From contig CALGIH010000059.1 in NCBI GenBank assembly GCA_937916035.1, forward strand, positions 1-5,015: a stretch of 5,015 nucleotides of DNA, in the 5' to 3' direction. The number at the start of each line of letters is the position of its first letter. Position 1 is the stretch's first letter. Below the pieces are notes generated by a model. That model was not told the DNA's origin. It saw only the letters and a program-made list of their open reading frames with translations, and ran no database searches. This DNA is from an uncultured Lacinutrix sp. (GTDB taxonomy: Bacteria > Bacteroidota > Bacteroidia > Flavobacteriales > Flavobacteriaceae). Positions 1 through 5,015 of this stretch are shown in pieces. The translations under genes and the position numbers were made by a program.

Positions 1-34
1 CTTATGTAATTAACAGTTATAACAATAAAGTTCG

Positions 35-520
35 CTATTTTAAAAACCGACTATGCCAGCTTTCACTAGCTGGTACTTCCCAATTCTCTAAATATTCGGC
101 TTTATTGGCCACAAGATTATTGAAAACAATTGTATTTTTAGATACTGCTCGTTGCTTAGCCATCTTTTTGAAATCTATTAAAGTTTTATACGCAACATAC
201 TCACCTTGTTTATAAGAAACATTCATTTTATCCATTAAATCAATATTGTATTCTTTCTCTAATTGTTGAATAAAATGAACAGAAGCATCAATAGAACAGC
301 CTGTAGCCACATTCAAGTTTTGATTTAATGCAATGACTATAAAGCGCTTATATTTAACTTCATAGCCTGATTGTAAATCACTGCCATGAGCCGTCCAATT
401 CTCAATGAACACGTCTAATTTAGATTTGATTTCTTCTATTTCATTTTCAGTAAATGAACGATTGGCTTGGTAAATCCAAACTCGAGAAGTTTCTGGTAAT
501 GTATTGAAATCTACTAGCAT
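35..520 (-). CDS. Conserved protein of unknown function (family often labelled 'ABC transporter ATPase')
   Basis: The 161-residue protein belongs, as far as I recall, to a compact family conserved in Flavobacteriia and usually annotated 'ABC transporter ATPase'. The sequence does not support that name: there is no Walker A (GxxxxGK[ST]), no LSGGQ signature and no Walker B, and it is too short for an ABC ATPase domain. Recognisable blocks are SRVWIYQANR (12-21), WTAHG (42-46), FIVIALNQ (60-67), ATGCSIDASV (72-81) and the C-terminal SWHSRFL (154-160). The ATGCSIDAS block, holding the only cysteine (C75), and the aromatic tail look like a possible active or binding site, but no function can be assigned. 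There is no signal peptide or membrane segment, so it should be cytoplasmic. The ATG at 520 follows the CCG gene after 53 bases with no Shine-Dalgarno sequence; it is probably the last visible gene of the operon. Only 34 AT-rich bases remain beyond its TAG stop and no further gene can be recognised there. Confidence 0.8.
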   Translation of the reverse strand: MLVDFNTLPETSRVWIYQANRSFTENEIEEIKSKLDVFIENWTAHGSDLQSGYEVKYKRFIVIALNQNLNVATGCSIDASVHFIQQLEKEYNIDLMDKMNVSYKQGEYVAYKTLIDFKKMAKQRAVSKNTIVFNNLVANKAEYLENWEVPASESWHSRFLK

Positions 521-546
521 TTTAAATATTATTTTTCATTTGTGGA

Positions 547-564
547 TTCCTGACTTTGTAGGAA
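547..564. repeat. Palindromic short repeat, copy 1 (decayed)
   Basis: The plus strand reads TTCCTGACTTTGTAGGAA: TTCCT pairs with AGGAA, and AC pairs with GT inside if one G bulges out. Together with the flanking bases GATTCCTG-CTTT-AGGAA it aligns with the copy at 1388-1407. It lies in the 53-base spacer between the CCG gene and the 161-residue gene. It appears to be an older, mutated copy of the same element. Confidence 0.5.
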
Positions 565-573
565 AAATAAAAA

Positions 574-1365
574 TTATAAATCTTGAGCATTTGCAATCAA
601 TTCAGCAATATCCATGATAGCGACATCGCCTTCTTTATCTTTGGATTTTATGCCGTCTGTCATCATGGTATTACAAAATGGACAACCAGCTGCTATAATA
701 TCGGGTTTAGTTTCTAAAGCTTGTTCTGTACGTTCAACATTAACATCTTTATCACCTTTTTCTGGTTCTTTAAACATTTGTGCTCCACCTGCTCCACAAC
801 ATAACCCTCTACTCTTACAGCTTTTCATTTCTACCAATTCGGCATCAAGTTTTCTAATTAAATCCCTTGGTGCTTCGTAGACATTGTTAGCACGACCCAA
901 ATAACAAGGATCGTGGAATGTAATACGTTTGCCTTTAAATTTCCCACCTTCAATCGTTAATCGACCTTCATCTAAAAGTGTTTTAAGAAATTGTGTGTGG
1001 TGCATTACTTTGTAATCACCGCCTAGTGAAGGGTATTCATTTTTGAGTGTATTAAAACAATGCGGACAAGCAGTAACTATTTTCTTTACTTCGTATGCAT
1101 TTAGCACTTCAATATTTGTAACTGCTTGCATCTGAAACAAAAATTCATTTCCGGAACGTTTGGCAGGATCTCCTGTGCAACTTTCTTCCGTTCCTAAAAC
1201 AGCAAATTCTACATTAGCTCTGTTAAGTAACTTCACAAAGGCTTTAGTTATTTTTTTTGCTCTATCATCAAAACTTCCAGCACAACCAACCCAAAACAAC
1301 ACTTCTGGTTGTTTTCCTTGAGCCATATACTCTGCCATTGTTGGCACTTTTAGTGTTTCACTCAT
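574..1365 (-). CDS. CCG-domain Fe-S oxidoreductase subunit (HdrB/GlpC/LutA-like)
   Basis: This 263-residue soluble protein has two cysteine-rich CCG domains. The C-terminal one is complete: C154 (HDPCYLGR), C189-C190-G (GLCCGAGG) and C228-P-F-C231, with spacing matching the family rule for a non-cubane [4Fe-4S] cluster as in HdrB. The N-terminal one has C28 (VGCAGS), then S62-C63-T-G in place of CCG, and C100-P-H-C103, so one of the paired Cys is replaced by Ser and its cluster site may be altered or absent. The protein has no membrane segments and no ferredoxin motifs; these are in the 435-residue protein encoded at 2232-3539, its probable partner. Together they match the domain content of HdrD plus HdrE or of membrane ETF:quinone oxidoreductases with CCG domains. 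The ATG at 1365 is preceded by a weak AAAGAGA, and the family N-terminus (KVPTMAEY ... PEVLFWVGC) fits. Spacers on both sides hold copies of a palindromic repeat. Confidence 0.93.
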   Translation of the reverse strand: MSETLKVPTMAEYMAQGKQPEVLFWVGCAGSFDDRAKKITKAFVKLLNRANVEFAVLGTEESCTGDPAKRSGNEFLFQMQAVTNIEVLNAYEVKKIVTACPHCFNTLKNEYPSLGGDYKVMHHTQFLKTLLDEGRLTIEGGKFKGKRITFHDPCYLGRANNVYEAPRDLIRKLDAELVEMKSCKSRGLCCGAGGAQMFKEPEKGDKDVNVERTEQALETKPDIIAAGCPFCNTMMTDGIKSKDKEGDVAIMDIAELIANAQDL

Positions 1366-1387
1366 AATATCTCTTTATAATAATGAG

Positions 1388-1407
1388 ATTCCTGCTTTCT
1401 CAGGAAT
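1388..1407. repeat. Palindromic short repeat, copy 2 (better conserved)
   Basis: ATTCCTG (1388-1394) and CAGGAAT (1401-1407) are perfect complements around a 6-base loop, in the 45-base spacer between the HAD stop and the CCG start. On the transcribed strand the centre reads CCTGAGAAAGCAGG, one base from the form CCTGC-GAAA-GCAGG, which has a GNRA-type loop. I recall the sequence TTCCTGCGAAAGCAGGAA as a frequent intergenic repeat in flavobacterial genomes. A diverged copy lies at 547-564. It has no following T tract, so it is not a typical terminator; it may form a small mRNA hairpin. Confidence 0.6.
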
Positions 1408-1410
1408 TTG

Positions 1411-1857
1411 TTAATCGTGTTGACCATCGTCAAAAACTTCAATGGTTACATCTTTTTCAACAAGGTTTGTAAATTTCCCTTTATATCTTGTAGCTTTTAC
1501 TATGTGATTATCTATCCAATGATAATTGCCTCCTCTAGGCTTTCCCATTAATAGGCTATGGTACTTAAAACCGTGTTTTTTTAACCAAATTTCCGTATTT
1601 TCTCTATGAGCTTCAGTACGAGAGGTGAAAAAACAAATTCTATGACCATCGGCATACCATTTGTTACTGGTTTCAAGGGCATCTGGATAAACTTCTGCAG
1701 TTAGCATACGTTCTGGCTCTTCATTTGGTATATCTTCTCCAACGGTTCCATCGATATCAATTAGATAATTTTTTACACCTTCTGCCAATACAGGACTTAT
1801 TTTTTCTCCATTTTCGGTCGCTTCATTTAATAAGCTATTGTCATCATTTTTACTCAT
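1411..1857 (-). CDS. HAD-superfamily phosphatase-like protein (family often labelled 'phosphoheptose isomerase')
   Basis: The 148-residue protein shows the HAD phosphotransferase motifs in order: motif I D34-I-D36-G-T (nucleophile and acid/base Asp), motif II FFTSRT with T78/S79, a motif III candidate K106 in MGKPRGG, and a motif IV candidate D117 in WIDN. At this size it would be a minimal HAD fold with little cap, and it has an acidic, probably flexible tail at residues 1-28. The spacing resembles small sugar- or nucleic-acid-end phosphatases. I recall close flavobacterial relatives carrying the name phosphoheptose isomerase (GmhA), but GmhA is a SIS-domain enzyme of about 190 residues and no SIS features are seen, so that name is probably wrong. 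Its substrate is unknown. The ATG at 1857 comes 20 bases after the preceding stop, without a Shine-Dalgarno sequence, in line with operon transcription. Confidence 0.8.
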   Translation of the reverse strand: MSKNDDNSLLNEATENGEKISPVLAEGVKNYLIDIDGTVGEDIPNEEPERMLTAEVYPDALETSNKWYADGHRICFFTSRTEAHRENTEIWLKKHGFKYHSLLMGKPRGGNYHWIDNHIVKATRYKGKFTNLVEKDVTIEVFDDGQHD

Positions 1858-1877
1858 AATACTATTTTCAATCTTTG

Positions 1878-2216
1878 TTAGTTGTCAATTTCATCTTCTT
1901 TTAAAGCAAGAAAATCCTTTTTAGAAACTCTTATGTACATGGCTAACTTTTTAGTCCCATTGTTAAGAATATATTCCTTATTATTTCTTGCCAAATATGC
2001 TAACCTTAACGCTTCTTCTTTTATTTTTTCTGTCTGTAATTCTGAGCAATAGTTGCAAAAAACCCTGGTGACCTTTATGGATTTAGTTCTATAATTAACA
2101 TATTCAATTTTGGTGTATACCTTAATTTGCAATGAATCTTTTTGGTAGCCTTGAGCCCTTGCTTGATCAGCAAAAGAAACTAAAAAAAGTATTATCATAA
2201 ACCGTTTGCAATTCAC
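1878..2216 (-). CDS. Small exported protein of unknown function with a CxxC motif
   Basis: I do not recognise this 112-residue protein. It has a plausible signal peptide: K4/R5, a hydrophobic core FMIILFLVSF, then an A-x-A site (A19-R20-A21) before QG, so the mature protein would be about 91 residues in the periplasm. The mature part has a beta-like stretch, one CxxC pair (C54-N-Y-C57) and a charged helical segment (about 60-82). CxxC is not followed by His, so it is not a c-type heme site; disulfide or metal binding is possible but unproven. The start is GTG at 2214-2216; the alternative ATG at 2198 would remove the positively charged n-region. Between the preceding TAA (2232-2234) and this GTG there are only five codons in the same frame and no other start. 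An out-of-frame ATG overlapping that TAA (TAATG) opens a 21-codon frame that ends quickly. It lies between the genes of the Fe-S pair, but nothing else ties it to them. Confidence 0.7.
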   Translation of the reverse strand: MNCKRFMIILFLVSFADQARAQGYQKDSLQIKVYTKIEYVNYRTKSIKVTRVFCNYCSELQTEKIKEEALRLAYLARNNKEYILNNGTKKLAMYIRVSKKDFLALKEDEIDN

Positions 2217-2231
2217 GTGTTTTCGTTTGCA
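2203..2231 (-). repeat. Short direct repeat TGCAAACG at the start of the small exported gene
   Basis: The minus strand carries TGCAAACG twice, at 2224-2231 and 2203-2210, with a 21-base period that keeps the reading frame (codons C-K-R then again C-K-R). It spans the stop of the membrane Fe-S gene and the GTG of the exported protein. It may be a small tandem duplication scar or chance. Confidence 0.3.
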
Positions 2232-3539
2232 TTATTCATCCTTCCAATTTAATCTATCCATTTGATTATATGGCCAAGGTGCTCCATTGTTTTCAATGTT
2301 AGTCATCATATTATTCAATTCTGTTGGAGCAGCGGACTGTTCCATAACCAAATAACGTCTCATATCAATAATAATTGATAATGGGTCTATACTCACTGGA
2401 CAAGCTTCAACGCAAGCGTTGCATGAAGTACAAGCCCAAAGTTCTTCGCGAGTTATATAATAATCTAATAATTGTTTACCGTCATCTTTAAACTCGCCTT
2501 TGTTGGCATCTATATTTTTACCTACTTCTTCCAAGCGATCACGCGTGTCCATCATTATTTTTCTTGGAGACAATTGCTTACCTGTTTGGTTCGCAGGACA
2601 TTCACTAGTGCATCGTCCACATTCAGTACATGTGTAAGCATTAAGTAACTGAACCCAATTCAAGTCTTGCACATCACTTGCTCCAAATTTTGCAGGAACA
2701 TTGTTTTCGGTTCCAGGTTCTGGAGCAGCAAAAGGATCGATACTTGGATCCATCATCATTTTTACTTCTTTGGTAACTGCTTCTAGATTGTCTAATTGTC
2801 CTTTTGGTTTTACACTTCCATAATAGGTGTTTGGAAAAGCCAACAGAATATGTAAATGCTTAGAGAAGTATAAATAGTTTAAGAATATTAAGATACCGAC
2901 AATATGCAACCACCAAGCCGAACGTTCAATAAGGTGTACTGTTGATTCTGATAAACCTTCAAACAAAGGTGCTATAAATTGACTTATAATGTTTCCTGAG
3001 TTCATTTCTTGAAAAGGAATATCAGTTGCATTCATGACTAAGAATAATGTCATAAGCGCCATTTCAAAATACAAAATGTAATTGGCATCGTTTTTTGGCC
3101 AACTTGTCATTTCTTGATTCCAGAAACGTTTTAACTTGATAACATTTCTTCTAATCCAGAATATGATTACTGCTACGAATACTAGAACTGCTAGTATTTC
3201 AAAAGAAGCAATTAAAAAGCCATAAAAACTACCTAAGCTTGAAAAGATACGATGAGTACCAATCAAACCATCTATGATAATTTCTAGAACTTCAAAATTG
3301 ATAATAACAAAGCCTACATAAACAATTATGTGTAAAAAACCTGCAATTGGTCGTTTTACCATTTTGCTTTGGCCTAGAGCAATCATAGCCATATTTTTCC
3401 AACGTTGAGGCTTGTTATCAGACACATCAACATCATGACCTAATTTAATATTACGTCTTAGATTGCTTATGTTTTTAACAAAATATCCGATCCCAAAAAC
3501 GAGAATAATAGCAAAAAGGATATTAGGTAAGTACTCCAT
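2232..3539 (-). CDS. Membrane Fe-S oxidoreductase subunit: NarI-like membrane region plus two [4Fe-4S] motifs
   Basis: This 435-residue protein has about five hydrophobic segments (roughly residues 3-20, 66-90, 105-128, 153-170 and 209-235), like the gamma subunit of respiratory nitrate reductase (NarI) and HdrE. H70 in the second segment and H212, H228 and H230 near the last are candidate heme b ligands. A cytoplasmic part follows with two ferredoxin-type motifs: C304-x2-C307-x2-C310-x3-C314-P and C370-x2-C373-x2-C376-x3-C380-P. It has no CCG domain; that is supplied by the separate gene at 574-1365, so the two probably form one complex that exchanges electrons with menaquinone. The donor cannot be read from the sequence; lactate, glycerol-3-phosphate, heterodisulfide and electron-transfer flavoprotein systems all use this architecture. 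The ATG start lies two bases after the MCE stop (TAATTATG), suggesting coupling. A single TAA separates it in frame from the next gene. Confidence 0.9.
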   Translation of the reverse strand: MEYLPNILFAIILVFGIGYFVKNISNLRRNIKLGHDVDVSDNKPQRWKNMAMIALGQSKMVKRPIAGFLHIIVYVGFVIINFEVLEIIIDGLIGTHRIFSSLGSFYGFLIASFEILAVLVFVAVIIFWIRRNVIKLKRFWNQEMTSWPKNDANYILYFEMALMTLFLVMNATDIPFQEMNSGNIISQFIAPLFEGLSESTVHLIERSAWWLHIVGILIFLNYLYFSKHLHILLAFPNTYYGSVKPKGQLDNLEAVTKEVKMMMDPSIDPFAAPEPGTENNVPAKFGASDVQDLNWVQLLNAYTCTECGRCTSECPANQTGKQLSPRKIMMDTRDRLEEVGKNIDANKGEFKDDGKQLLDYYITREELWACTSCNACVEACPVSIDPLSIIIDMRRYLVMEQSAAPTELNNMMTNIENNGAPWPYNQMDRLNWKDE

Positions 3540-3541
3540 AA

Positions 3542-4507
3542 TTAGTTCTTTTTTTCTTTGATTTCATTACCCTCTTCATCATATACCTTTGCTTTTTTTC
3601 CGAATAATGAAAAATGTACGTAACGTTTAGGATTTAGCTTCATATCTTGAAGTAATTCCTCCATTTGTTTGGTTGCTCCTTCCAGATTATTGTACAGACC
3701 TTCGTCTTTTAAAAGTTTTCCTATGGAACCTTCACCATTTTCAATGCTAGAAAGTAAGTTGTTAAAGTTACCAATAGTTGTTTGTAAATCGCTAATGGTC
3801 TTAGTTAAATTGGTACTTGCAATAGAATCTGTGATGTTTGAAATATTTGCAGATGCATCTTCAAAATTAGTAAGAGTATTATCTAGCTTCCCCTTATTAT
3901 TGACAATTAATTGATTTAAGGCTATAGATGTGTTTTTAAAAGAAGAAATAGTCCCTTCTAATTCAGAAACTCCGCGTTTTAAGCTATTTTTTGTTGGTTT
4001 ATCAAAAACATCATTAATGTTTGTGAATAAGGAATCTGCACTAACTAATAGAACTCCTATTTTATCTTGAAGAGGCGCTAACGTTTCTTCAACCATCGCC
4101 ATAATTCCAGACTTTGAAGCACCGACTAATTCATCTCCAGACATGGCATCTTCATCATCGTCAAATGCTGGGATAATTGCTATTCCTTTTCCACCAATAA
4201 GACCTGTATCATAAAGTTCTGCTATACTGTTTTTAGAAAACTGAATATCATCTTCAATAGAAAGTAAGACCTTTATTTTTGCAGTACCATCAGTAGTAAA
4301 TCCAATTTCTTGAACACGTCCAATGGTATGTCCATTTAAAGTAACGGGACTTGAAGATGCCAAACCTTCAACATTATCGTAAACAACAAAAACTTTTCTT
4401 GAGGAATCCAACAAGTTTTGACCTTTCAAATAGTTGAATAAAAAAACAACAAGAATTGTGCTTACTATAACTAAAATGGCAGTTTTTACTTCTCTAGAAA
4501 TTTTCAC
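3542..4507 (-). CDS. MCE/MlaD-family lipid-transport substrate-binding protein
   Basis: A 321-residue protein with an N-terminal membrane anchor (about residues 9-25) after a short charged segment (MKISREVK), a single MCE domain (about 38-115, including VEGLASSSPVTLNGHTIGRV and LIGGKGIAI), a long mostly helical region (about 135-290) and a basic tail. The segments GEGSIGKLLKDEGLYNNL and LNPKRYVHFSLFGKK are, from memory, common in Bacteroidota MCE proteins. The family binds lipids and passes them across the periplasm, usually with a permease (MlaE) and an ATPase (MlaF); neither is visible here. The start is GTG (4505-4507). It is preferred because an in-frame stop lies only six codons upstream, the next Met is past residue 120, and MK(I/L)(S/T)(R/K)E(V/I)KTAIL is the usual family N-terminus. 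There is no Shine-Dalgarno sequence. The gene ends two bases before the next start, so translation is probably coupled. Confidence 0.92.
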   Translation of the reverse strand: MKISREVKTAILVIVSTILVVFLFNYLKGQNLLDSSRKVFVVYDNVEGLASSSPVTLNGHTIGRVQEIGFTTDGTAKIKVLLSIEDDIQFSKNSIAELYDTGLIGGKGIAIIPAFDDDEDAMSGDELVGASKSGIMAMVEETLAPLQDKIGVLLVSADSLFTNINDVFDKPTKNSLKRGVSELEGTISSFKNTSIALNQLIVNNKGKLDNTLTNFEDASANISNITDSIASTNLTKTISDLQTTIGNFNNLLSSIENGEGSIGKLLKDEGLYNNLEGATKQMEELLQDMKLNPKRYVHFSLFGKKAKVYDEEGNEIKEKKN

Positions 4508-4529
4508 AGGTTGCTTATTTGATTAGTGA

Positions 4530-4537
4530 CAAAATTA
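4530..4537 (-). promoter_or_regulatory. Possible Bacteroidota -7 promoter element for the MCE-led operon
   Basis: The minus strand reads TAATTTTG, an exact match to the TAnnTTTG -7 element of Bacteroidota primary sigma promoters. It lies in the 54-base gap between the amidase stop and the MCE start, and would place transcription start roughly 15-20 bases before the GTG. I see no good TTG-type -33 element 17-23 bases upstream, only AT-rich sequence, so the promoter is weak or the match is chance. No other intergenic gap in the window has this motif on the coding strand. Confidence 0.4.
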
Positions 4538-4549
4538 GCAATTAATTTT
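4531..4549. repeat. AT-only inverted repeat between amidase and MCE genes
   Basis: AAAATTA and TAATTTT form a perfect 7-base inverted repeat around a 5-base spacer (GCAAT), with further T residues after it on the plus strand. It sits directly downstream of the amidase stop and overlaps the possible -7 element. It could be a weak terminator for the amidase gene or an operator, but a stem with no G or C pairs is poor for termination and such repeats arise easily in AT-rich spacers. Confidence 0.3.
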
Positions 4550-4561
4550 TTAAGAATAATT

Positions 4562-5015
4562 CTAATTAGAGGATGTTTTCAAGGCATCACTTAAAGGGAT
4601 TTGTTCCCCTTTTTTTATAGCAACAATAAAACAGGAACTATAACCCTTTTCCAAAGCTTCTAGTTTTTGCGCCTTTATGGTACTATAATTTGAAGTAGAA
4701 CCATAATAATACTTATAAACACCATTTTTTTGTTCTCTTGAAATATCTTGTAATCCTTTAAAATTATATGCTTTAGTCTCTAAATTTCTGGTACTGGCAG
4801 CAATTTGAACTTTGAACGTGATGTCAGGATACGTTTCAGAATTACTACTATTTGAATATATTTCACCAGAATTACCAATTATTAAATTATCATCTACGCC
4901 AGTAAGACTGTTTCTATATTTTAGGACAGCTTCCTTTATTGAAGTCGCCATTTCTGTTTGACCTTTGTTTGAACTTAAATAAGCACCTTCTTTTTTATTT
5001 GTAATAAAACCTGTT
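4562..5015 (-). CDS. N-acetylmuramoyl-L-alanine amidase, C-terminal part (5' end outside window)
   Basis: The frame stays open from the TAG stop to the window edge, giving 150 visible residues; the first in-frame Met (4951) is internal, not the start. The first residues, TGFITNKKEGAYL, followed by a GQ-x-x-MA-x-x-I segment, match the end of the zinc-dependent Amidase_3 fold, which cuts the bond between MurNAc and L-Ala in peptidoglycan. In this family the last catalytic Glu lies just before the GF(I/L)(S/T)N motif, so it should be the codon cut by the edge; the one visible base of that codon (A, third position) fits GAA. After a Ser/Asn-rich linker (about residues 45-62), residues 66-133 (FKVQIAAS ... 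KGYSSCFIVA) resemble a SPOR-type peptidoglycan-binding domain. The enzyme is expected in the periplasm and to act in cell separation or wall turnover. Signal peptide and zinc ligands are outside the window. The family call is firm; the SPOR call is moderate. Confidence 0.9.
   Translation of the reverse strand, partial: TGFITNKKEGAYLSSNKGQTEMATSIKEAVLKYRNSLTGVDDNLIIGNSGEIYSNSSNSETYPDITFKVQIAASTRNLETKAYNFKGLQDISREQKNGVYKYYYGSTSNYSTIKAQKLEALEKGYSSCFIVAIKKGEQIPLSDALKTSSN

Noticed and set aside
1..34. Possible terminator or start of another gene after the last stop
   Set aside because: Only an 8-base palindrome GTTATAAC (16-23) is present in AT-rich sequence; too short and without a T tract or coding signal.
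614..880. Plus-strand open frame of 88 codons
   Set aside because: It lies wholly inside the CCG gene, antisense to codons for conserved cysteines, and its translation is low-complexity Ser/Pro/Leu without any family features.
1251..1258. Run of eight A residues in the coding strand of the CCG gene, as a slippage or phase-variation site
   Set aside because: It encodes ordinary AKK codons in an AT-rich gene, and the frame is intact on both sides with conserved motifs before and after.
1388..1407. Rho-independent terminator between the HAD and CCG genes
   Set aside because: The stem is only 7 bases and no T tract follows it on the transcribed strand; it fits a dispersed palindrome better.
2167..2232. 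Short frame from the ATG overlapping the TAA of the membrane Fe-S gene (TAATG), 21 codons
   Set aside because: It ends at once in TGA and its product has no features. A frameshift at the T7 run (2182-2188) could join it to the exported protein, but would break up the signal peptide, so the GTG start is preferred.
3669..3914. Plus-strand open frame of 81 codons
   Set aside because: It is antisense to the helical part of the MCE gene and shows no motif, start context or promoter of its own.
35..5015. A new defence, CRISPR or mobile system
   Set aside because: There are no repeat arrays, transposase, integrase, nuclease or reverse transcriptase signatures; the genes look like core flavobacterial envelope and redox functions.

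Overview
The window reads as a low-GC chromosomal segment of a Bacteroidota bacterium, most likely a marine member of the Flavobacteriaceae. The evidence is the AT-rich composition, weak or absent Shine-Dalgarno sequences, a TAnnTTTG-type promoter element, and a gene set that I recall as typical of flavobacterial genomes: an Amidase_3/SPOR-like enzyme, an MCE protein, a membrane Fe-S protein, a CCG-domain protein, a DxDGT HAD protein and a family usually labelled 'ABC transporter ATPase'. The genus cannot be fixed from sequence alone.

All seven supported genes lie on the minus strand, so transcription runs from high to low coordinates. From 5015 downward they are: the C-terminal part of a peptidoglycan amidase (cut by the window edge); a 54-base gap with a possible promoter; an MCE/MlaD-type lipid-transport protein with a GTG start; 2 bases later a 435-residue membrane protein with a NarI-like region and two [4Fe-4S] motifs; a small exported orphan, also with a GTG start; a HAD-like protein; a soluble CCG (HdrB-like) Fe-S protein; and a 161-residue conserved protein. 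Gaps between consecutive genes from the MCE gene onward are 2 to 53 bases and I see no convincing internal terminator, so a single operon is likely. There is no stretch over 300 bases without a gene.

Functionally there are two themes. The first two genes serve the cell envelope (wall hydrolysis and lipid trafficking). The membrane Fe-S protein and the CCG protein look like two halves of one membrane oxidoreductase of the HdrDE/GlpC/ETF:menaquinone-oxidoreductase kind, in which electrons would pass between a soluble donor and the quinone pool. Its substrate cannot be read from the sequence. The two small genes between the halves (exported CxxC protein and HAD protein) have no obvious link to it.

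The most notable non-coding features are two diverged copies of a short palindrome (TTCCTG...CAGGAA type) in the spacers on either side of the CCG gene, which look like relics of a dispersed repeat. Two family names commonly attached to genes here ('phosphoheptose isomerase' and 'ABC transporter ATPase') do not match the motifs that can be seen. I found no CRISPR array, tRNA, rRNA, insertion sequence or clear new defence-like system.
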